Assembly: GCF_964023145.1 (NCBI RefSeq)
Contig: NZ_CAXIED010000001.1
Span: 372,001-436,000, forward strand
DNA: 64,000 nucleotides
Reading direction: 5' to 3'
Source: Chlamydia sp. BM-2023
GTDB lineage: Bacteria; Chlamydiota; Chlamydiia; Chlamydiales; Chlamydiaceae
A program made the position numbers and the translations under genes. Positions 9,576 to 18,324 of this stretch are shown in pieces; within the stretch, counting starts at the first letter, position 1; each line of letters opens with the position of its first letter. The notes beneath the pieces were generated by a model that worked only from the letters and a program-made list of their open reading frames with translations, ran no database searches and was not told the DNA's origin.

Positions 9576-10133
9576 CTATCTTCTAGACACTGTTACCACA
9601 ACTTCTTTAAGGGAAGTAACAGGGCGCATGCCTTCAGGGATGTCAATATCAGACAATTTCTTTGTCTGGGACAATCCCAACGAGCGAACGTCCAATTCTA
9701 AAAAAGGTATTATATCTTTAGGCTTACATACGACGCGCAACGAGCGGATAACTTGTCTTAAGGACCCACCCAACTTCACACCGACACAATCCACAGCATT
9801 AATGCAGCGAATTGGAATATTTAATTTAACATCACGCTCTTCTAAAAGTTCTTCAAAATCCAAGTGAATCACATTATATGAGGTAACTTGATATTGAATG
9901 TCTTTAACTAGTGCCTTGATTACACGGCCTTCATAAGATAAAGAAAAAATTGTAGAAGATAACGCACCGCTTTCCAAGCCGGATAAAAATTTCTTAAACA
10001 CATGAGCATCGACAACAATGTTGGCTATGCTTTTCCCTCCAGAATAAATAACAGCAGGAATTCCGCCTTGTTGGCGAATTTTTTTAAGAAAAGATTTTTT
10101 ATCAGTCTCTCGACTTGTAACTACGAGCTCCAT
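9576..10133 (-). CDS. rplY: 50S ribosomal protein L25, CTC (long) form
   Basis: This 185-residue protein has an N-terminal L25 5S-rRNA-binding domain ([25 protein letters not shown] type) and a C-terminal TL5/CTC beta domain. The Ctc form is the two-domain version found outside gamma-proteobacteria. It is the first gene of the minus-strand run rplY-pth-rpsF-rpsR-rplI-ispE. A strong promoter lies at 10267-10294, leaving a leader of about 125 bases. Confidence 0.95.
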   Translation of the reverse strand: MELVVTSRETDKKSFLKKIRQQGGIPAVIYSGGKSIANIVVDAHVFKKFLSGLESGALSSTIFSLSYEGRVIKALVKDIQYQVTSYNVIHLDFEELLEERDVKLNIPIRCINAVDCVGVKLGGSLRQVIRSLRVVCKPKDIIPFLELDVRSLGLSQTKKLSDIDIPEGMRPVTSLKEVVVTVSRR

Positions 10134-10266
10134 AATGTGCTATTCTCCATAATCTTGAGCTAAAAGAACCCTTTGCGAACCACAAACCTGGAAGTTAAAA
10201 TGTGTTTTGCTAGGGACTGTTGGCTGTCATGTCTAGAACATGTATCTGAACAGTTTTTGAGGCAAA

Positions 10267-10294
10267 ATTATAGCCCTATCTCGGAAAAAGTCAA
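10267..10294 (-). promoter_or_regulatory. Strong sigma66-type promoter for the rplY-pth-rpsF-rpsR-rplI-ispE operon
   Basis: On the minus strand TTGACT (10294-10289) and a perfect TATAAT (10272-10267) are spaced by 16 bases, close to the bacterial housekeeping consensus. The start of transcription would fall near 10260, between tRNA-Gln and rplY. The leader contains a small dyad, CATGT-CTAGA-ACATG, near 10230-10244 that could form a hairpin. Confidence 0.7.
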
Positions 10295-10376
10295 TCTTTT
10301 CCCTAATAATGAAGTTTCTCCTAACGAAACTGCAAAGAATGCTTTATGGGTAATAAAAAAAAGAAATAACAGAACC

Positions 10377-10448
10377 TTGGGGTGGAAGGATTCGAACCTC
10401 CGATGCACGGTACCAAAAACCGCTGCCTTACCGCTTGGCCACACCCCA
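10377..10448 (-). tRNA. tRNA-Gln (anticodon TTG)
   Basis: The reverse complement folds as a cloverleaf: a 7-bp acceptor stem TGGGGTG/CACCCCA, a T arm with GGTTCGAATCC, and an anticodon loop TTTTGGT giving TTG, which reads CAA and, with wobble, CAG. CCA is not encoded. It lies alone on the minus strand, upstream of the rplY promoter. Confidence 0.95.
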
Positions 10449-10550
10449 TCATCAGGCTATAGTTTATCTAATCTTCAGTTTTTGAAAATAGGAAAATTGC
10501 AAAGTCGTTAAGAATTTTGCCATAACGTCTAAAAAACGACGCTTTTCGCC

Positions 10551-10580
10551 TTGTGATTTTTATTCTTTGCTTGCTATGAC
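10551..10580 (+). promoter_or_regulatory. Candidate promoter for glgA
   Basis: TTGTGA (10551-10556) and TATGAC (10575-10580) are spaced by 18 bases and end 28 bases before the glgA ATG. Both boxes deviate from consensus, so this is tentative. A GAAGAGA ribosome site follows. Confidence 0.4.
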
Positions 10581-10608
10581 ACGCAAATAAGCCATGTGAA
10601 GAGAAATT

Positions 10609-12036
10609 ATGAAAATCATACAAGCTACGATCGAGTTTGCTCCTTTCATTAAAGCTGGTGGCTTAGGCGATGCTGTTTATGGTTTGTCTAAAGCGTTATC
10701 AGAGCATCATGATGTTGAAGTTTTGCTTCCTTTTTACCCCTTGATGTTCCCTCCTCTTCCTTTCCCAATTGTTGATGAGAAAATGATTTCTTATGAATTC
10801 TTAGGAAAACAACATGCTACGGCCATTTCTTATTTGTATGAGGGAATGACGCTCACAGTACTTAGATTGGATTCTCAATTAGATCTTTTTTCTACAGCTA
10901 CGATTTATACAGACAACGATACTTTGCGTTTCAGTGCCTTCTCTGCTGCTGCTGCTGCTTACATTCAAGAATTAGATCACGTAGATATCGTGCATATGCA
11001 TGATTGGCATGTAGGATTACTTGCGGGGCTTTTAAAAGACCCCAATCGTAGTCACTACCCAAAAAGAATTTTTACTATTCATAATTTCAATTATCGAGGG
11101 TATTGTAGTACGCAGTTACTTGCTGCCTCGGGAATCAGTGATTTTGGTTTAAGTAACTATCAATTATTTAGAGATCCTCAAGCTTCTGTGTTACTAAAGG
11201 GAGCTTTGTATTGTTCTGACTATATCATCACGGTCTCCCCTACATATGCTCAGGAGATTCTTAACGACTATTCCGACTATGAAATGCATGACGCTATTAT
11301 GGCTAGACGCCATGTTTTCTGTGGAATTCTGAATGGTATTGATGAAAATATTTGGAATCCTGCGACAGATCCTTCTTTAGCCGTAAACTACAGTAAGGAT
11401 TTATTGAGTGAGCCTGATGTCCTTTTTACCAAGAAAGAGGAGAACAAGGCGGCACTGTATGACAAGCTAGGCCTGTCTCATGAGTACTCACCCTTAATGT
11501 GTATTATTTCTCGTATTGTTGAGCAAAAGGGGCCTGAATTCATGAAGGCCGCTATTCTCCATGCTATGGAAAATGCCTATTCTCTAGTTATTATAGGGAA
11601 GTGCTTCGATCAGGAAACTCAGAGACAATTTATCAATCTGCAAGATTCTTTAACTACTTCTCCTAATATTCGAATTATTTTGGATTACAACGATACGCTA
11701 GCACGATTGGTTTATGGTGCTGCGGATATGATTTGCATTCCTTCATATTTTGAACCTTGTGGTCTTACCCAGCTCATAGGTATGCGTTATGGAACAGTAC
11801 CTTTAGTTAGATCTACTGGGGGGCTTTCTGATACTGTCGTTTCTAGAATTAATGGGTTTACTTTCTCACAAACGGAAAATTTTCATGACTTCCGAAGCAT
11901 GTTAACAACTGCGGTAACTATTTACCGTCATGAACCTGACGTGTGGTTTCAGATTATAGAAGAAGGCATGTTACGTACTTCAGGGCTACAAACAATGGCT
12001 TTGCAGTATTTAGGAATCTATAATTCTCTATTATGA
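10609..12036 (+). CDS. glgA: Glycogen synthase (ADP-glucose, GT5)
   Basis: This enzyme transfers glucose from ADP-glucose to growing glycogen. The N-terminal KAGGLGDAVYGLSKAL is the sugar-nucleotide KxGGL motif. HMHDWHVGLLAG and the C-terminal PSYFEPCGLTQLIGMRYG catalytic region complete a standard 475-residue GT5 enzyme. Chlamydia is unusual among obligate intracellular bacteria in keeping a full glycogen pathway. The last 19 bases overlap the convergent pgsA gene. Confidence 0.97.
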   Translation: MKIIQATIEFAPFIKAGGLGDAVYGLSKALSEHHDVEVLLPFYPLMFPPLPFPIVDEKMISYEFLGKQHATAISYLYEGMTLTVLRLDSQLDLFSTATIYTDNDTLRFSAFSAAAAAYIQELDHVDIVHMHDWHVGLLAGLLKDPNRSHYPKRIFTIHNFNYRGYCSTQLLAASGISDFGLSNYQLFRDPQASVLLKGALYCSDYIITVSPTYAQEILNDYSDYEMHDAIMARRHVFCGILNGIDENIWNPATDPSLAVNYSKDLLSEPDVLFTKKEENKAALYDKLGLSHEYSPLMCIISRIVEQKGPEFMKAAILHAMENAYSLVIIGKCFDQETQRQFINLQDSLTTSPNIRIILDYNDTLARLVYGAADMICIPSYFEPCGLTQLIGMRYGTVPLVRSTGGLSDTVVSRINGFTFSQTENFHDFRSMLTTAVTIYRHEPDVWFQIIEEGMLRTSGLQTMALQYLGIYNSLL

Positions 12037-12632
12037 TCTTCGGATTTTGCCTTTCCCCTTTGCAACAAATAATTCTTATTCACCCAGAAGTACTCTACTC
12101 CTGAGCATACTGAATAAATAGCGACTATTGATCCTATAACTGAAGCAAAGAGTTCTAGATCCCCGTCGGAAATCATTCCTAGCGAATGGGGAATCATAGC
12201 AAGTAAAATTAACGAAAAGCTGACGCCTTGTAAAATAGCTTTTAGCTTCCCACTTGCCCGGGCTGCCACAACAACCCCTCGAAAAGCACATACAGTACGC
12301 AACGTACTAATTACCGAATCTCTAGCGAGAAAAATGAAAACAAGAATCAGGGGCAAGTTTACTGGTGGTTGAGTAAATGTCAGGTATAAAGAAATTCTAT
12401 AGATACTATCTGCCATAGGATCGAGCAGCTTTCCCAAATCGGTAACTTGAGAAAATTTTCTAGCTATGTAGCCATCAATAGCATCTGTAAGTTCAGAAAG
12501 CCCAAGAAGAGCAAGTAAAACATACGGAAGTACTGCGGGAGTAATTCCCAGCCACTTTCCTTTTAAGTAAAGCAGCATGAAAATTGGCGTTATAAATAGC
12601 CGGGAAAAAGTTAGATAGTTAGGCAATCCCAT
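12018..12632 (-). CDS. pgsA: CDP-alcohol phosphatidyltransferase, likely phosphatidylglycerophosphate synthase
   Basis: This 204-residue membrane protein has the full family signature D-x2-D-G-x2-A-R-x8-G-x3-D-x3-D, seen as DAIDGYIARKF followed by DLGKLLDPMAD. Several transmembrane segments surround it. By position and length it corresponds to the chlamydial PgsA (CT797). It would join CDP-diacylglycerol and glycerol-3-phosphate. Phosphatidylserine synthase is the main alternative within the superfamily. The 3' end overlaps glgA by 19 bases. Confidence 0.88.
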   Translation of the reverse strand: MGLPNYLTFSRLFITPIFMLLYLKGKWLGITPAVLPYVLLALLGLSELTDAIDGYIARKFSQVTDLGKLLDPMADSIYRISLYLTFTQPPVNLPLILVFIFLARDSVISTLRTVCAFRGVVVAARASGKLKAILQGVSFSLILLAMIPHSLGMISDGDLELFASVIGSIVAIYSVCSGVEYFWVNKNYLLQRGKAKSEDHNREL

Positions 12633-12934
12633 CTCATATCCATAGCATAAAAATTAACTTAAATAGAACCTCAGCACTAAAAACATGCCTAAAAGAATAA
12701 AGTAAATAGATGAGAATTAGAGCGCAAGTTCGTAATGTTATAATTTAAAAAAACTATTTTTTGAAGGTCTTATTTTTTCCAGGGATTCCTAGGTTTTGTC
12801 TCTTAATATTGTTTGTTTTTATTTGTAATGTTATCTTTGCCCTTACTCTTGGAAACCTGCTTCTCTAAAAGCTCTCTATTGTTTGATTAGTTTGGTTTTT
12901 TTGTAGATTATATATTTTTATTTGGAGTTTTATC
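12633..12934. other. Divergent intergenic region pgsA/glyQS
   Basis: This is 302 bases of A/T-rich sequence between two divergent genes, so it must hold both promoters. I see isolated TATAAT-like boxes (for example near 12740 on the plus strand and TATATT at 12911-12916) but no convincing -35 partner. There is no T-box leader, no tRNA and no plausible coding frame. Confidence 0.5.
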
Positions 12935-15900
12935 ATGTCACAACCTCTTACCTTACAAGCAATGATTGCTAAAATTTTGCAATTTTGGAGTGAGCAGGGG
13001 TGCGTGATTCATCAAGGCTACGATTTGGAAGTTGGTGCCGGGACATTTAACCCTGCAACTTTTCTTCGTGCTTTAGGCCCTGAACCTTATAAAACTGCTT
13101 ATGTAGAGCCTTCGCGAAGGCCGCAAGATGGCCGTTACGGCATGCATCCTAATCGCCTTCAAAATTACCATCAGCTGCAAGTAATTCTCAAGCCTGTTCC
13201 AACAAACTTTCTCTCCCTATACAAAGAATCTTTGCAGATTATTGGTTTAGATCTTCGCAATCATGATATTCGTTTTGTTCACGATGATTGGGAAAATCCG
13301 ACTATTGGAGCTTGGGGTTTAGGTTGGGAGGTATGGCTAAATGGTATGGAAATTACCCAGCTAACCTATTTCCAAGCTATTGGTAGTAAACCTTTGGATA
13401 CAATCAGCGGAGAAATTACCTATGGCATCGAAAGGATTGCCATGTATCTACAGGCTAAAAATTCCATTTTTGATGTTCTTTGGAATGACGAATTAACTTA
13501 TGGGGATATTACTCAAGCATCTGAAAAGGCATGGAGCGAGTATAATTTCGATGTTGCCAATACACAAATGTGGCTAAAGCACTTTGAAGACTTCTCCAGG
13601 GAGGCATTAGCCACACTAGAGAAGGGCTTGCCCTCCCCTGCTTATGACTTCGTTATCAAGGCTTCTCATGCTTTTAATATTCTTGATGCTCGTGGTGTTA
13701 TTTCCGTTACAGAGCGTACCCGCTATATTACTAGAATCCGCCAATTAGCACGTGCTGTTGCCGATGGTTATGTAGATTGGCGAGCTTCTTTAAATTATCC
13801 TCTACTACGTAGCAATTGCGAGGCATCACAGCCTCTCCAATCTTCTCCTTTACCTCAGGTGAGTGCTGCTGAAGACTTCCTGTTGGAAATCGGTTCTGAA
13901 GAGCTACCTGCTACATTTGTTCCTATTGGTATTCAACAATTAGAATCCTTAGCTAAGAAGCTTTTATCCGATTACAATATTGGTTATGAAAATTTGGAGG
14001 TTTTAGGTTCTCCAAGAAGGCTTGCCTTATTAATTAGCAAGCTAGAACCCACAGCTATTCAAAAGGCTACTGAAAAGAAAGGCCCAATGTTAGCATCATT
14101 ATTCACGGAATCTGGAGCAATTACTCCTCAGGGAGAACAATTTTTTGCCTCTCACAACCTAACTCTTAATCATTATGATGATCTTTCACGGCACTCTTTA
14201 TTTACAGTTCGTGAAATAAATTCTGTACCCTACTTATTTATTCTCTATCCTGAGGTACGTAAGGAAACAGCTACTATTCTTAGCAAAGAATTACCGAAGT
14301 TAATTCAATCTATGAAATTCCCCAAGAAAATGGTTTATGACGATAGTGGTGTTGAATATGCTCGTCCGATTCGTTGGCTAGTTTCTTTATATGGAACTAG
14401 CGTGCTTCCTTTTTCTTTTGGCAAGGTAACAGCTTCCAATATATCTTGGGGACACAGGCAATTAGACCCCAGAGAAATAACCATTTCTTCTTGTGAGAGT
14501 TATGTTAACACTTTACGTGATGTTTGTGTGATAGTCTCTCATAAAGAGAGAAGAGAAATTATAGAACAAGGTTTGAAATTACATAGTTCTGAAAGTGTTT
14601 CTCCTATTGCGAATCCTCGTTTACTTGAGGAAACAGTTTTCCTAACGGAGCATCCTTTTGTTACCTGCGCGCAATTTGATTTGAAGTTTTGTTCTTTACC
14701 TAAAGAGCTCTTGATTGCTGAGATGGTTAATCATCAAAAATACTTCCCTACACAAAATACTTCTGGAGAGATTACCAACACATTTATTTTAGTTTGTGAC
14801 AACTGTCCGAATGACACTATCATTGAAGGAAATGAGAAAGCTTTAACTCCTCGCCTTACCGATGGGGATTTTCTTTTTGCCCAGGATTTAAAAACACCTT
14901 TAGAGACCTTTGTTAATAAGTTAAAGTCTGTAACTTATTTTGAAGCTCTCGGATCTCTTTATGAAAAAGTAGAGAGATTACGAGCTCATAAAGAGGTTAT
15001 GTATCCTCTTATGCCTTTATCTTCTCAGGAAGACATAACAACAGCAATAAATTACTGCAAAGCTGATCTTGTTTCTGCTGTGGTTAATGAATTTGCGGAA
15101 CTGCAAGGCATCATGGGAGAGTACTATTTAAAAAATGCGGGATATTCCACGGCATCTGCGGTTGCTGTTGGTGAGCATTTACGTCACATTACTGACGGCC
15201 AAATGATTTCTACTACAGGAACACTGCTAAGCCTGCTAGATCGTTTCGATAATTTGCTAGCATGTTTTATTTTAGATCTTCGTCCTACATCGTCACACGA
15301 TCCCTATGCTCTACGACGTCAATCTTTGGAAATTTTAACATTGCTACATGCTTCTGAAGCATCGGTGGATCTTGAAAAACTACTCCATCGTTTAGGAGAT
15401 AATTTCCCCGCAACAATTCAACAGAAGACTTGGGACAAGCCTGCTGTTGTTCGGGATATCTTAGCATTTATTTGGGGAAGGCTAAAAACGTTCTTAGCTT
15501 CCTTAGGATTTAGTAAAGATGAAATCGCTACTGTTCTTTCTGACACTGCTGTGAAAAATCCTGTAGAGATTATTAAGTCTGCAGTGGCACTTCAAAACAT
15601 GAAAAATAGCAACAAGACGATGCTCGAAAAAATCACAACAACACATAACCGTCTTAAAAAGATTCTTGCATCTTTAAAATTTTCAACATCGGCAGCTTCT
15701 TCTACACATCTTGATACACAAGAAGCACAATTGCAGGCTGCCTTAGATCAATTTGATAATTCTTTAAATACAGAAGATAGAATAAATTACTTTCTTGCTC
15801 TTGGAGAGCTTACGGATAGCATTAATACATTTTTAAATGAAGTGCATATTACAAGTGGAAGTGAGGAATTAAGAAACTTGCGTATTCATCTATTGTTAGC

Positions 15901-15949
15901 AGCTATGGAGAAGTTTTCTTCTTATCATTGGGAAGCACTAAAGGTATAG
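12935..15949 (+). CDS. glyQS: Glycyl-tRNA synthetase, fused alpha and beta subunits
   Basis: This 1004-residue protein combines both subunits of the bacterial-type (alpha2beta2) GlyRS in one chain. Residues ~1-295 are the catalytic alpha part ([31 protein letters not shown]). A Ser/Pro/Gln linker of about 25 residues follows. The rest is the beta part, beginning [16 protein letters not shown] and including [10 protein letters not shown] and an anticodon-binding C-terminus. The fusion is known from chlamydiae and a few other lineages. A GGAG ribosome site precedes the ATG. A strong terminator lies 22 bases beyond the stop. Confidence 0.97.
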   Translation: MSQPLTLQAMIAKILQFWSEQGCVIHQGYDLEVGAGTFNPATFLRALGPEPYKTAYVEPSRRPQDGRYGMHPNRLQNYHQLQVILKPVPTNFLSLYKESLQIIGLDLRNHDIRFVHDDWENPTIGAWGLGWEVWLNGMEITQLTYFQAIGSKPLDTISGEITYGIERIAMYLQAKNSIFDVLWNDELTYGDITQASEKAWSEYNFDVANTQMWLKHFEDFSREALATLEKGLPSPAYDFVIKASHAFNILDARGVISVTERTRYITRIRQLARAVADGYVDWRASLNYPLLRSNCEASQPLQSSPLPQVSAAEDFLLEIGSEELPATFVPIGIQQLESLAKKLLSDYNIGYENLEVLGSPRRLALLISKLEPTAIQKATEKKGPMLASLFTESGAITPQGEQFFASHNLTLNHYDDLSRHSLFTVREINSVPYLFILYPEVRKETATILSKELPKLIQSMKFPKKMVYDDSGVEYARPIRWLVSLYGTSVLPFSFGKVTASNISWGHRQLDPREITISSCESYVNTLRDVCVIVSHKERREIIEQGLKLHSSESVSPIANPRLLEETVFLTEHPFVTCAQFDLKFCSLPKELLIAEMVNHQKYFPTQNTSGEITNTFILVCDNCPNDTIIEGNEKALTPRLTDGDFLFAQDLKTPLETFVNKLKSVTYFEALGSLYEKVERLRAHKEVMYPLMPLSSQEDITTAINYCKADLVSAVVNEFAELQGIMGEYYLKNAGYSTASAVAVGEHLRHITDGQMISTTGTLLSLLDRFDNLLACFILDLRPTSSHDPYALRRQSLEILTLLHASEASVDLEKLLHRLGDNFPATIQQKTWDKPAVVRDILAFIWGRLKTFLASLGFSKDEIATVLSDTAVKNPVEIIKSAVALQNMKNSNKTMLEKITTTHNRLKKILASLKFSTSAASSTHLDTQEAQLQAALDQFDNSLNTEDRINYFLALGELTDSINTFLNEVHITSGSEELRNLRIHLLLAAMEKFSSYHWEALKV

Positions 15950-15970
15950 AGAGCTTCCTTTAGGCATAAA

Positions 15971-16009
15971 AAAAGTGGCCTTGTAGATAATTTATCTCAG
16001 GCCACTTTT
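15971..16009. terminator. Bidirectional intrinsic terminator glyQS / CT795-like gene
   Basis: The inverted repeat AAAAGTGGCC / GGCCACTTTT has a 19-base loop that holds a second small dyad. It is flanked by an A run on the left, so the minus strand reads a hairpin followed by T7; the plus strand reads a hairpin followed by T4. It lies between the convergent glyQS and the first CT795-type gene. Confidence 0.85.
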
Positions 16010-16028
16010 GGTAATGATCATAAAAATT

Positions 16029-16475
16029 TTAAAGAGCCAGCTCAACAGCGTCTAACACGGTTTGATGATCTTCACCAACCAGAACAGTTACCATACAAAT
16101 TCCTGAGCAATCTGGGAATTGTGTTTCTGGGAAATTATTTTTGAAATTATCAACCTCACGACTATCTCCCCCATCTTTAGGATGTATAACCACAATAGCG
16201 GCCATGTCTCCAAAAGGAACTCCAAAATGTTCCCCTAAATCGAATCCAGATTCAGCTATCGCATCCAAAACTGGGGTGTGGTTGTCACTAAGCAAAACGA
16301 TAATTAATGGGACACCTTGTTCTTCCGCATGCTGTAGAGCCTCTTCATAATTTTGAAATACTGCAGTAGATCCTTGTTGTTCTACAGCTACTGGTGAAAC
16401 CGCGGGCTCATCCCCACCCAAAACAAGTTGAGATGGCAAGATTAAACATGATAACAAAGCTAATAAGATACGCAT
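16029..16475 (-). CDS. CT795-type small exported protein, degenerate thioredoxin-like fold (copy 1)
   Basis: This protein of 148 residues starts with a cleavable signal peptide (MRILLALLSCLILPSQLVLG). I chose the ATG at 16475; a TTG five codons upstream is possible but unlikely. After the leader the pattern YEEALQHAEEQGVPLIIVLL, a helix, AAIVVIHP, then FKNNFPE and a final hydrophobic strand follow the order of a thioredoxin fold, but the CXXC site is absent. Two similar genes follow upstream. In C. trachomatis a single gene, CT795, holds this position between glyQS and dnaG and is reported to be exported. The fold is my inference from pattern; the function is unknown. Confidence 0.75.
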   Translation of the reverse strand: MRILLALLSCLILPSQLVLGGDEPAVSPVAVEQQGSTAVFQNYEEALQHAEEQGVPLIIVLLSDNHTPVLDAIAESGFDLGEHFGVPFGDMAAIVVIHPKDGGDSREVDNFKNNFPETQFPDCSGICMVTVLVGEDHQTVLDAVELAL

Positions 16476-16527
16476 AAAACTACTCTTCAAAATTAAAATG
16501 ATTGCAAGAGTAGCAAAGAATATAGAA

Positions 16528-16570
16528 AAAAGATATCCCGATTTTAAAAATAATACTCAGGATATCTTTT
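16528..16570 (-). terminator. Intrinsic terminator of CT795-type copy 2
   Basis: An 11-bp perfect stem (AAAAGATATCC / GGATATCTTTT) has a 21-base A/T loop. On the minus strand it is followed by a run of six T. It sits just downstream of the stop at 16589, so copies 1 and 2 are separate transcription units. Confidence 0.8.
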
Positions 16571-16588
16571 CAAGTTGATTTTCAGTTA

Positions 16589-17146
16589 TTAAATGAGTTT
16601 GTTTGCGATGAAATCTTCTGTTTTTATCAACGGTGAAAATCTTGCACGATGAATAGCTTCTTTCTCAGGAAGATTAATGGGAGTTATATCCATAATGTTA
16701 TCTTGACCTGATCCCACAGATATTGTGATTAGGAAGGATCCTTTAAGATTACTTGTTTCGGGGAATCTATCCTGGAATTTGCTAATTTCTTCGAGCATAG
16801 GTTCAGGAATTGGAGGGTAGATTAAGAGACTAATTCCTAGAGGGCTAAGAACAACAAAATTAGCGTAGTTACCTAACACAGAACCTTCCATTGTGAACGC
16901 CATTTCTTGCAAATCACAAAAAGCTATGGTATCCGGGTCACTCATTAAAACAATGATGGTATTCTTCCCGGATTTTCTGGTTTGTTCCAAACAATCGCCA
17001 TAGCAATAGAATACAGACGGATGCTTATTCTCTATTTGCTCTTCCTGTTTCTGGCCTTCTTCATCATTTGCCGATGCGGAAGAAGTTCCACATCCAATGG
17101 CTGGAATAGCTAATAAAAGTGAAAGTAGGGTTAACAATATACGCAC
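16589..17146 (-). CDS. CT795-type exported lipoprotein, degenerate thioredoxin-like fold (copy 2)
   Basis: This 185-residue protein starts at GTG with a textbook GGAGG ribosome site seven bases upstream. The leader MRILLTLLSLLLAIPAIGC is nearly identical at its start to copy 1 and ends in the lipobox AIGC, so the mature protein is probably lipid-anchored. A Glu/Gln-rich linker follows. Then come YGDCLEQTRKSGKNTIIVLM, NFVVLSPLG, FQDRFPETSN and LITISVG, in the same order as copies 1 and 3. No CXXC is present. The C-terminal ~30 residues are extra. Function is not known. Confidence 0.75.
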   Translation of the reverse strand: MRILLTLLSLLLAIPAIGCGTSSASANDEEGQKQEEQIENKHPSVFYCYGDCLEQTRKSGKNTIIVLMSDPDTIAFCDLQEMAFTMEGSVLGNYANFVVLSPLGISLLIYPPIPEPMLEEISKFQDRFPETSNLKGSFLITISVGSGQDNIMDITPINLPEKEAIHRARFSPLIKTEDFIANKLI

Positions 17147-17276
17147 GGTAAGCCTCCATTGCTAATTCGATGAAAATATTGAAGACGAGCGTATCAAACC
17201 CTTAGTTTTAAAAACAGTACAATTGAAAACAAGATTCACAATTATTGAAACCAAACAGATGAAATAAATATTTTAT

Positions 17277-17294
17277 TAATAGTTATAACTATTA
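17277..17294. other. Perfect 18-bp palindrome between CT795-type copies 2 and 3
   Basis: TAATAGTTATAACTATTA is self-complementary over 18 bases with no loop. A partial copy (AATAGTTAT) recurs about 45 bases to the right. It lies in the 189-base region upstream of copy 2 and downstream of copy 3. Complete two-fold symmetry suggests a protein-binding operator more than a terminator, but A/T-rich chance symmetry is possible. Confidence 0.4.
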
Positions 17295-17335
17295 GGAAAC
17301 GCTTTATAGTATGTTTGGGATCAATAGTTATTATT

Positions 17336-17833
17336 TTATATCTCGTCGAGACAGTAAGGTATCGTCGTACAAACCTCTTCCTTACCAGAGTGAAGAGCAA
17401 CGAAAAGCACACAAGGCTTTTCAAGATCTAAATCTGGGAAGTGATATCGAAAATCGGCCATATGAGACATCATGGGATCCATTTTAGGATAAAAATCTTT
17501 AGGACTAACGAGACCAGGCTGTAAAATAACGAAATTGCACATAGAGGCTATATCTTCTGGAAAGCATTGACGTATTTTTGTCATATCATCCCAGCGAGGC
17601 TCTGGAGAAGGGTTGAAGAATACAAACACTCCCCACTTGTGATTCTTTTTAGCGTCTTCTTTTGCGGCGTGGTAGGAATAGTATATCTTTTCTCCGCTAT
17701 CAAGAATGCAAAAGAGAGGAATAGTGAACTTATCAGAATTGCTACCCACTTCTTCACATGTGTAGGAAGAATTTGCTCCCCAGCTGGGAAGACATGCAGA
17801 TAAACAAAAAATAAAAAAACTAAAACGGATCAT
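17336..17833 (-). CDS. CT795-type small exported protein, degenerate thioredoxin-like fold (copy 3)
   Basis: This 165-residue protein has a short signal peptide (MIRFSFFIFCLSACLPSWG). After it, YHAAKEDAKKNHKWGVFVFF, NFVILQPG, FRYHFPDLDLEKP and CVLFVAL match copies 1 and 2 in order and spacing, and the KKNH...FVFF stretch also resembles the true CXXC protein at 31.8 kb. The position where CXXC would stand reads NPSPEPRW. Six Cys remain in the mature part, so structural disulfides are possible. An AGGG ribosome site lies upstream of the ATG. Function unknown. Confidence 0.72.
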   Translation of the reverse strand: MIRFSFFIFCLSACLPSWGANSSYTCEEVGSNSDKFTIPLFCILDSGEKIYYSYHAAKEDAKKNHKWGVFVFFNPSPEPRWDDMTKIRQCFPEDIASMCNFVILQPGLVSPKDFYPKMDPMMSHMADFRYHFPDLDLEKPCVLFVALHSGKEEVCTTIPYCLDEI

Positions 17834-17958
17834 TTAATATACTTACCCTATAAATTAAAAAACAAAATACCAAGATTCTTATAATTAATAATATAAGATC
17901 TCGGCTTGAATATAATAGAATAGAGGAAATAAAAAATCACTATTTGTGAGGACGCGGT

Positions 17959-18225
17959 TTACACCACGCCATTTCTTGAAATTAGGGTTTCTAACTCTAC
18001 AGCCTGCTGACTCTGCCATTCATTAAGTAAAATAGATGCCCCGTAGCCAAGACCCGCTGCATTTGCAAAATCACTAACCCGAACAGCTAAAGAACAGGCC
18101 CGCACCGCGGCTAACCCCGCAGCTTCGGTAATGATGATGCCCCGCGTGCGATTTGAATTTACCACCATACTGCCGCAGCATAGTACCCAGGCAACTATCG
18201 GTAAAAGAAACTTGAAAGCTCTCAT
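17959..18225 (-). CDS. Small exported hypothetical protein, 88 residues
   Basis: This reading frame has an N-terminal hydrophobic leader with a Cys pair (LLPIVAWVLCCGS) followed by an Ala/Gly-rich stretch (EAAGLAAVRACSLAVRV; ANAAGLGYGASILL). I chose the ATG at 18225; two TTG codons lie in frame upstream. There is no clear ribosome site. By hand count the stretch 17941-18180 is about 50 percent G+C, higher than the surrounding A/T-rich sequence. It stands alone between the CT795-type genes and dnaG. No family is recognised; it may be an exported or lipid-anchored small protein. Confidence 0.5.
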   Translation of the reverse strand: MRAFKFLLPIVAWVLCCGSMVVNSNRTRGIIITEAAGLAAVRACSLAVRVSDFANAAGLGYGASILLNEWQSQQAVELETLISRNGVV

Positions 18226-18324
18226 AAAAACCAACAAATTAATAAATTAACAAGGCAATATTTTATATTAAACTTATTAATTTTTCAATCTTTACAAAAA
18301 GTTAACAATTATAAATTAATAAAG

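Noticed and set aside
9550..9867. Plus-strand frame opposite pth and rplY
   Set aside because: Antisense to the conserved L25 coding sequence; no start signals.
10173..10511. 112-codon open frame on the plus strand
   Set aside because: It runs antisense through tRNA-Gln and the rplY promoter, and has no family resemblance.
12076..12291. Minus-strand frame within pgsA
   Set aside because: It overlaps the conserved CDP-alcohol transferase in another frame.
12633..12934. Possible T-box or other riboswitch before glyQS
   Set aside because: No specifier loop, T-box bulge or terminator/antiterminator pair could be seen.
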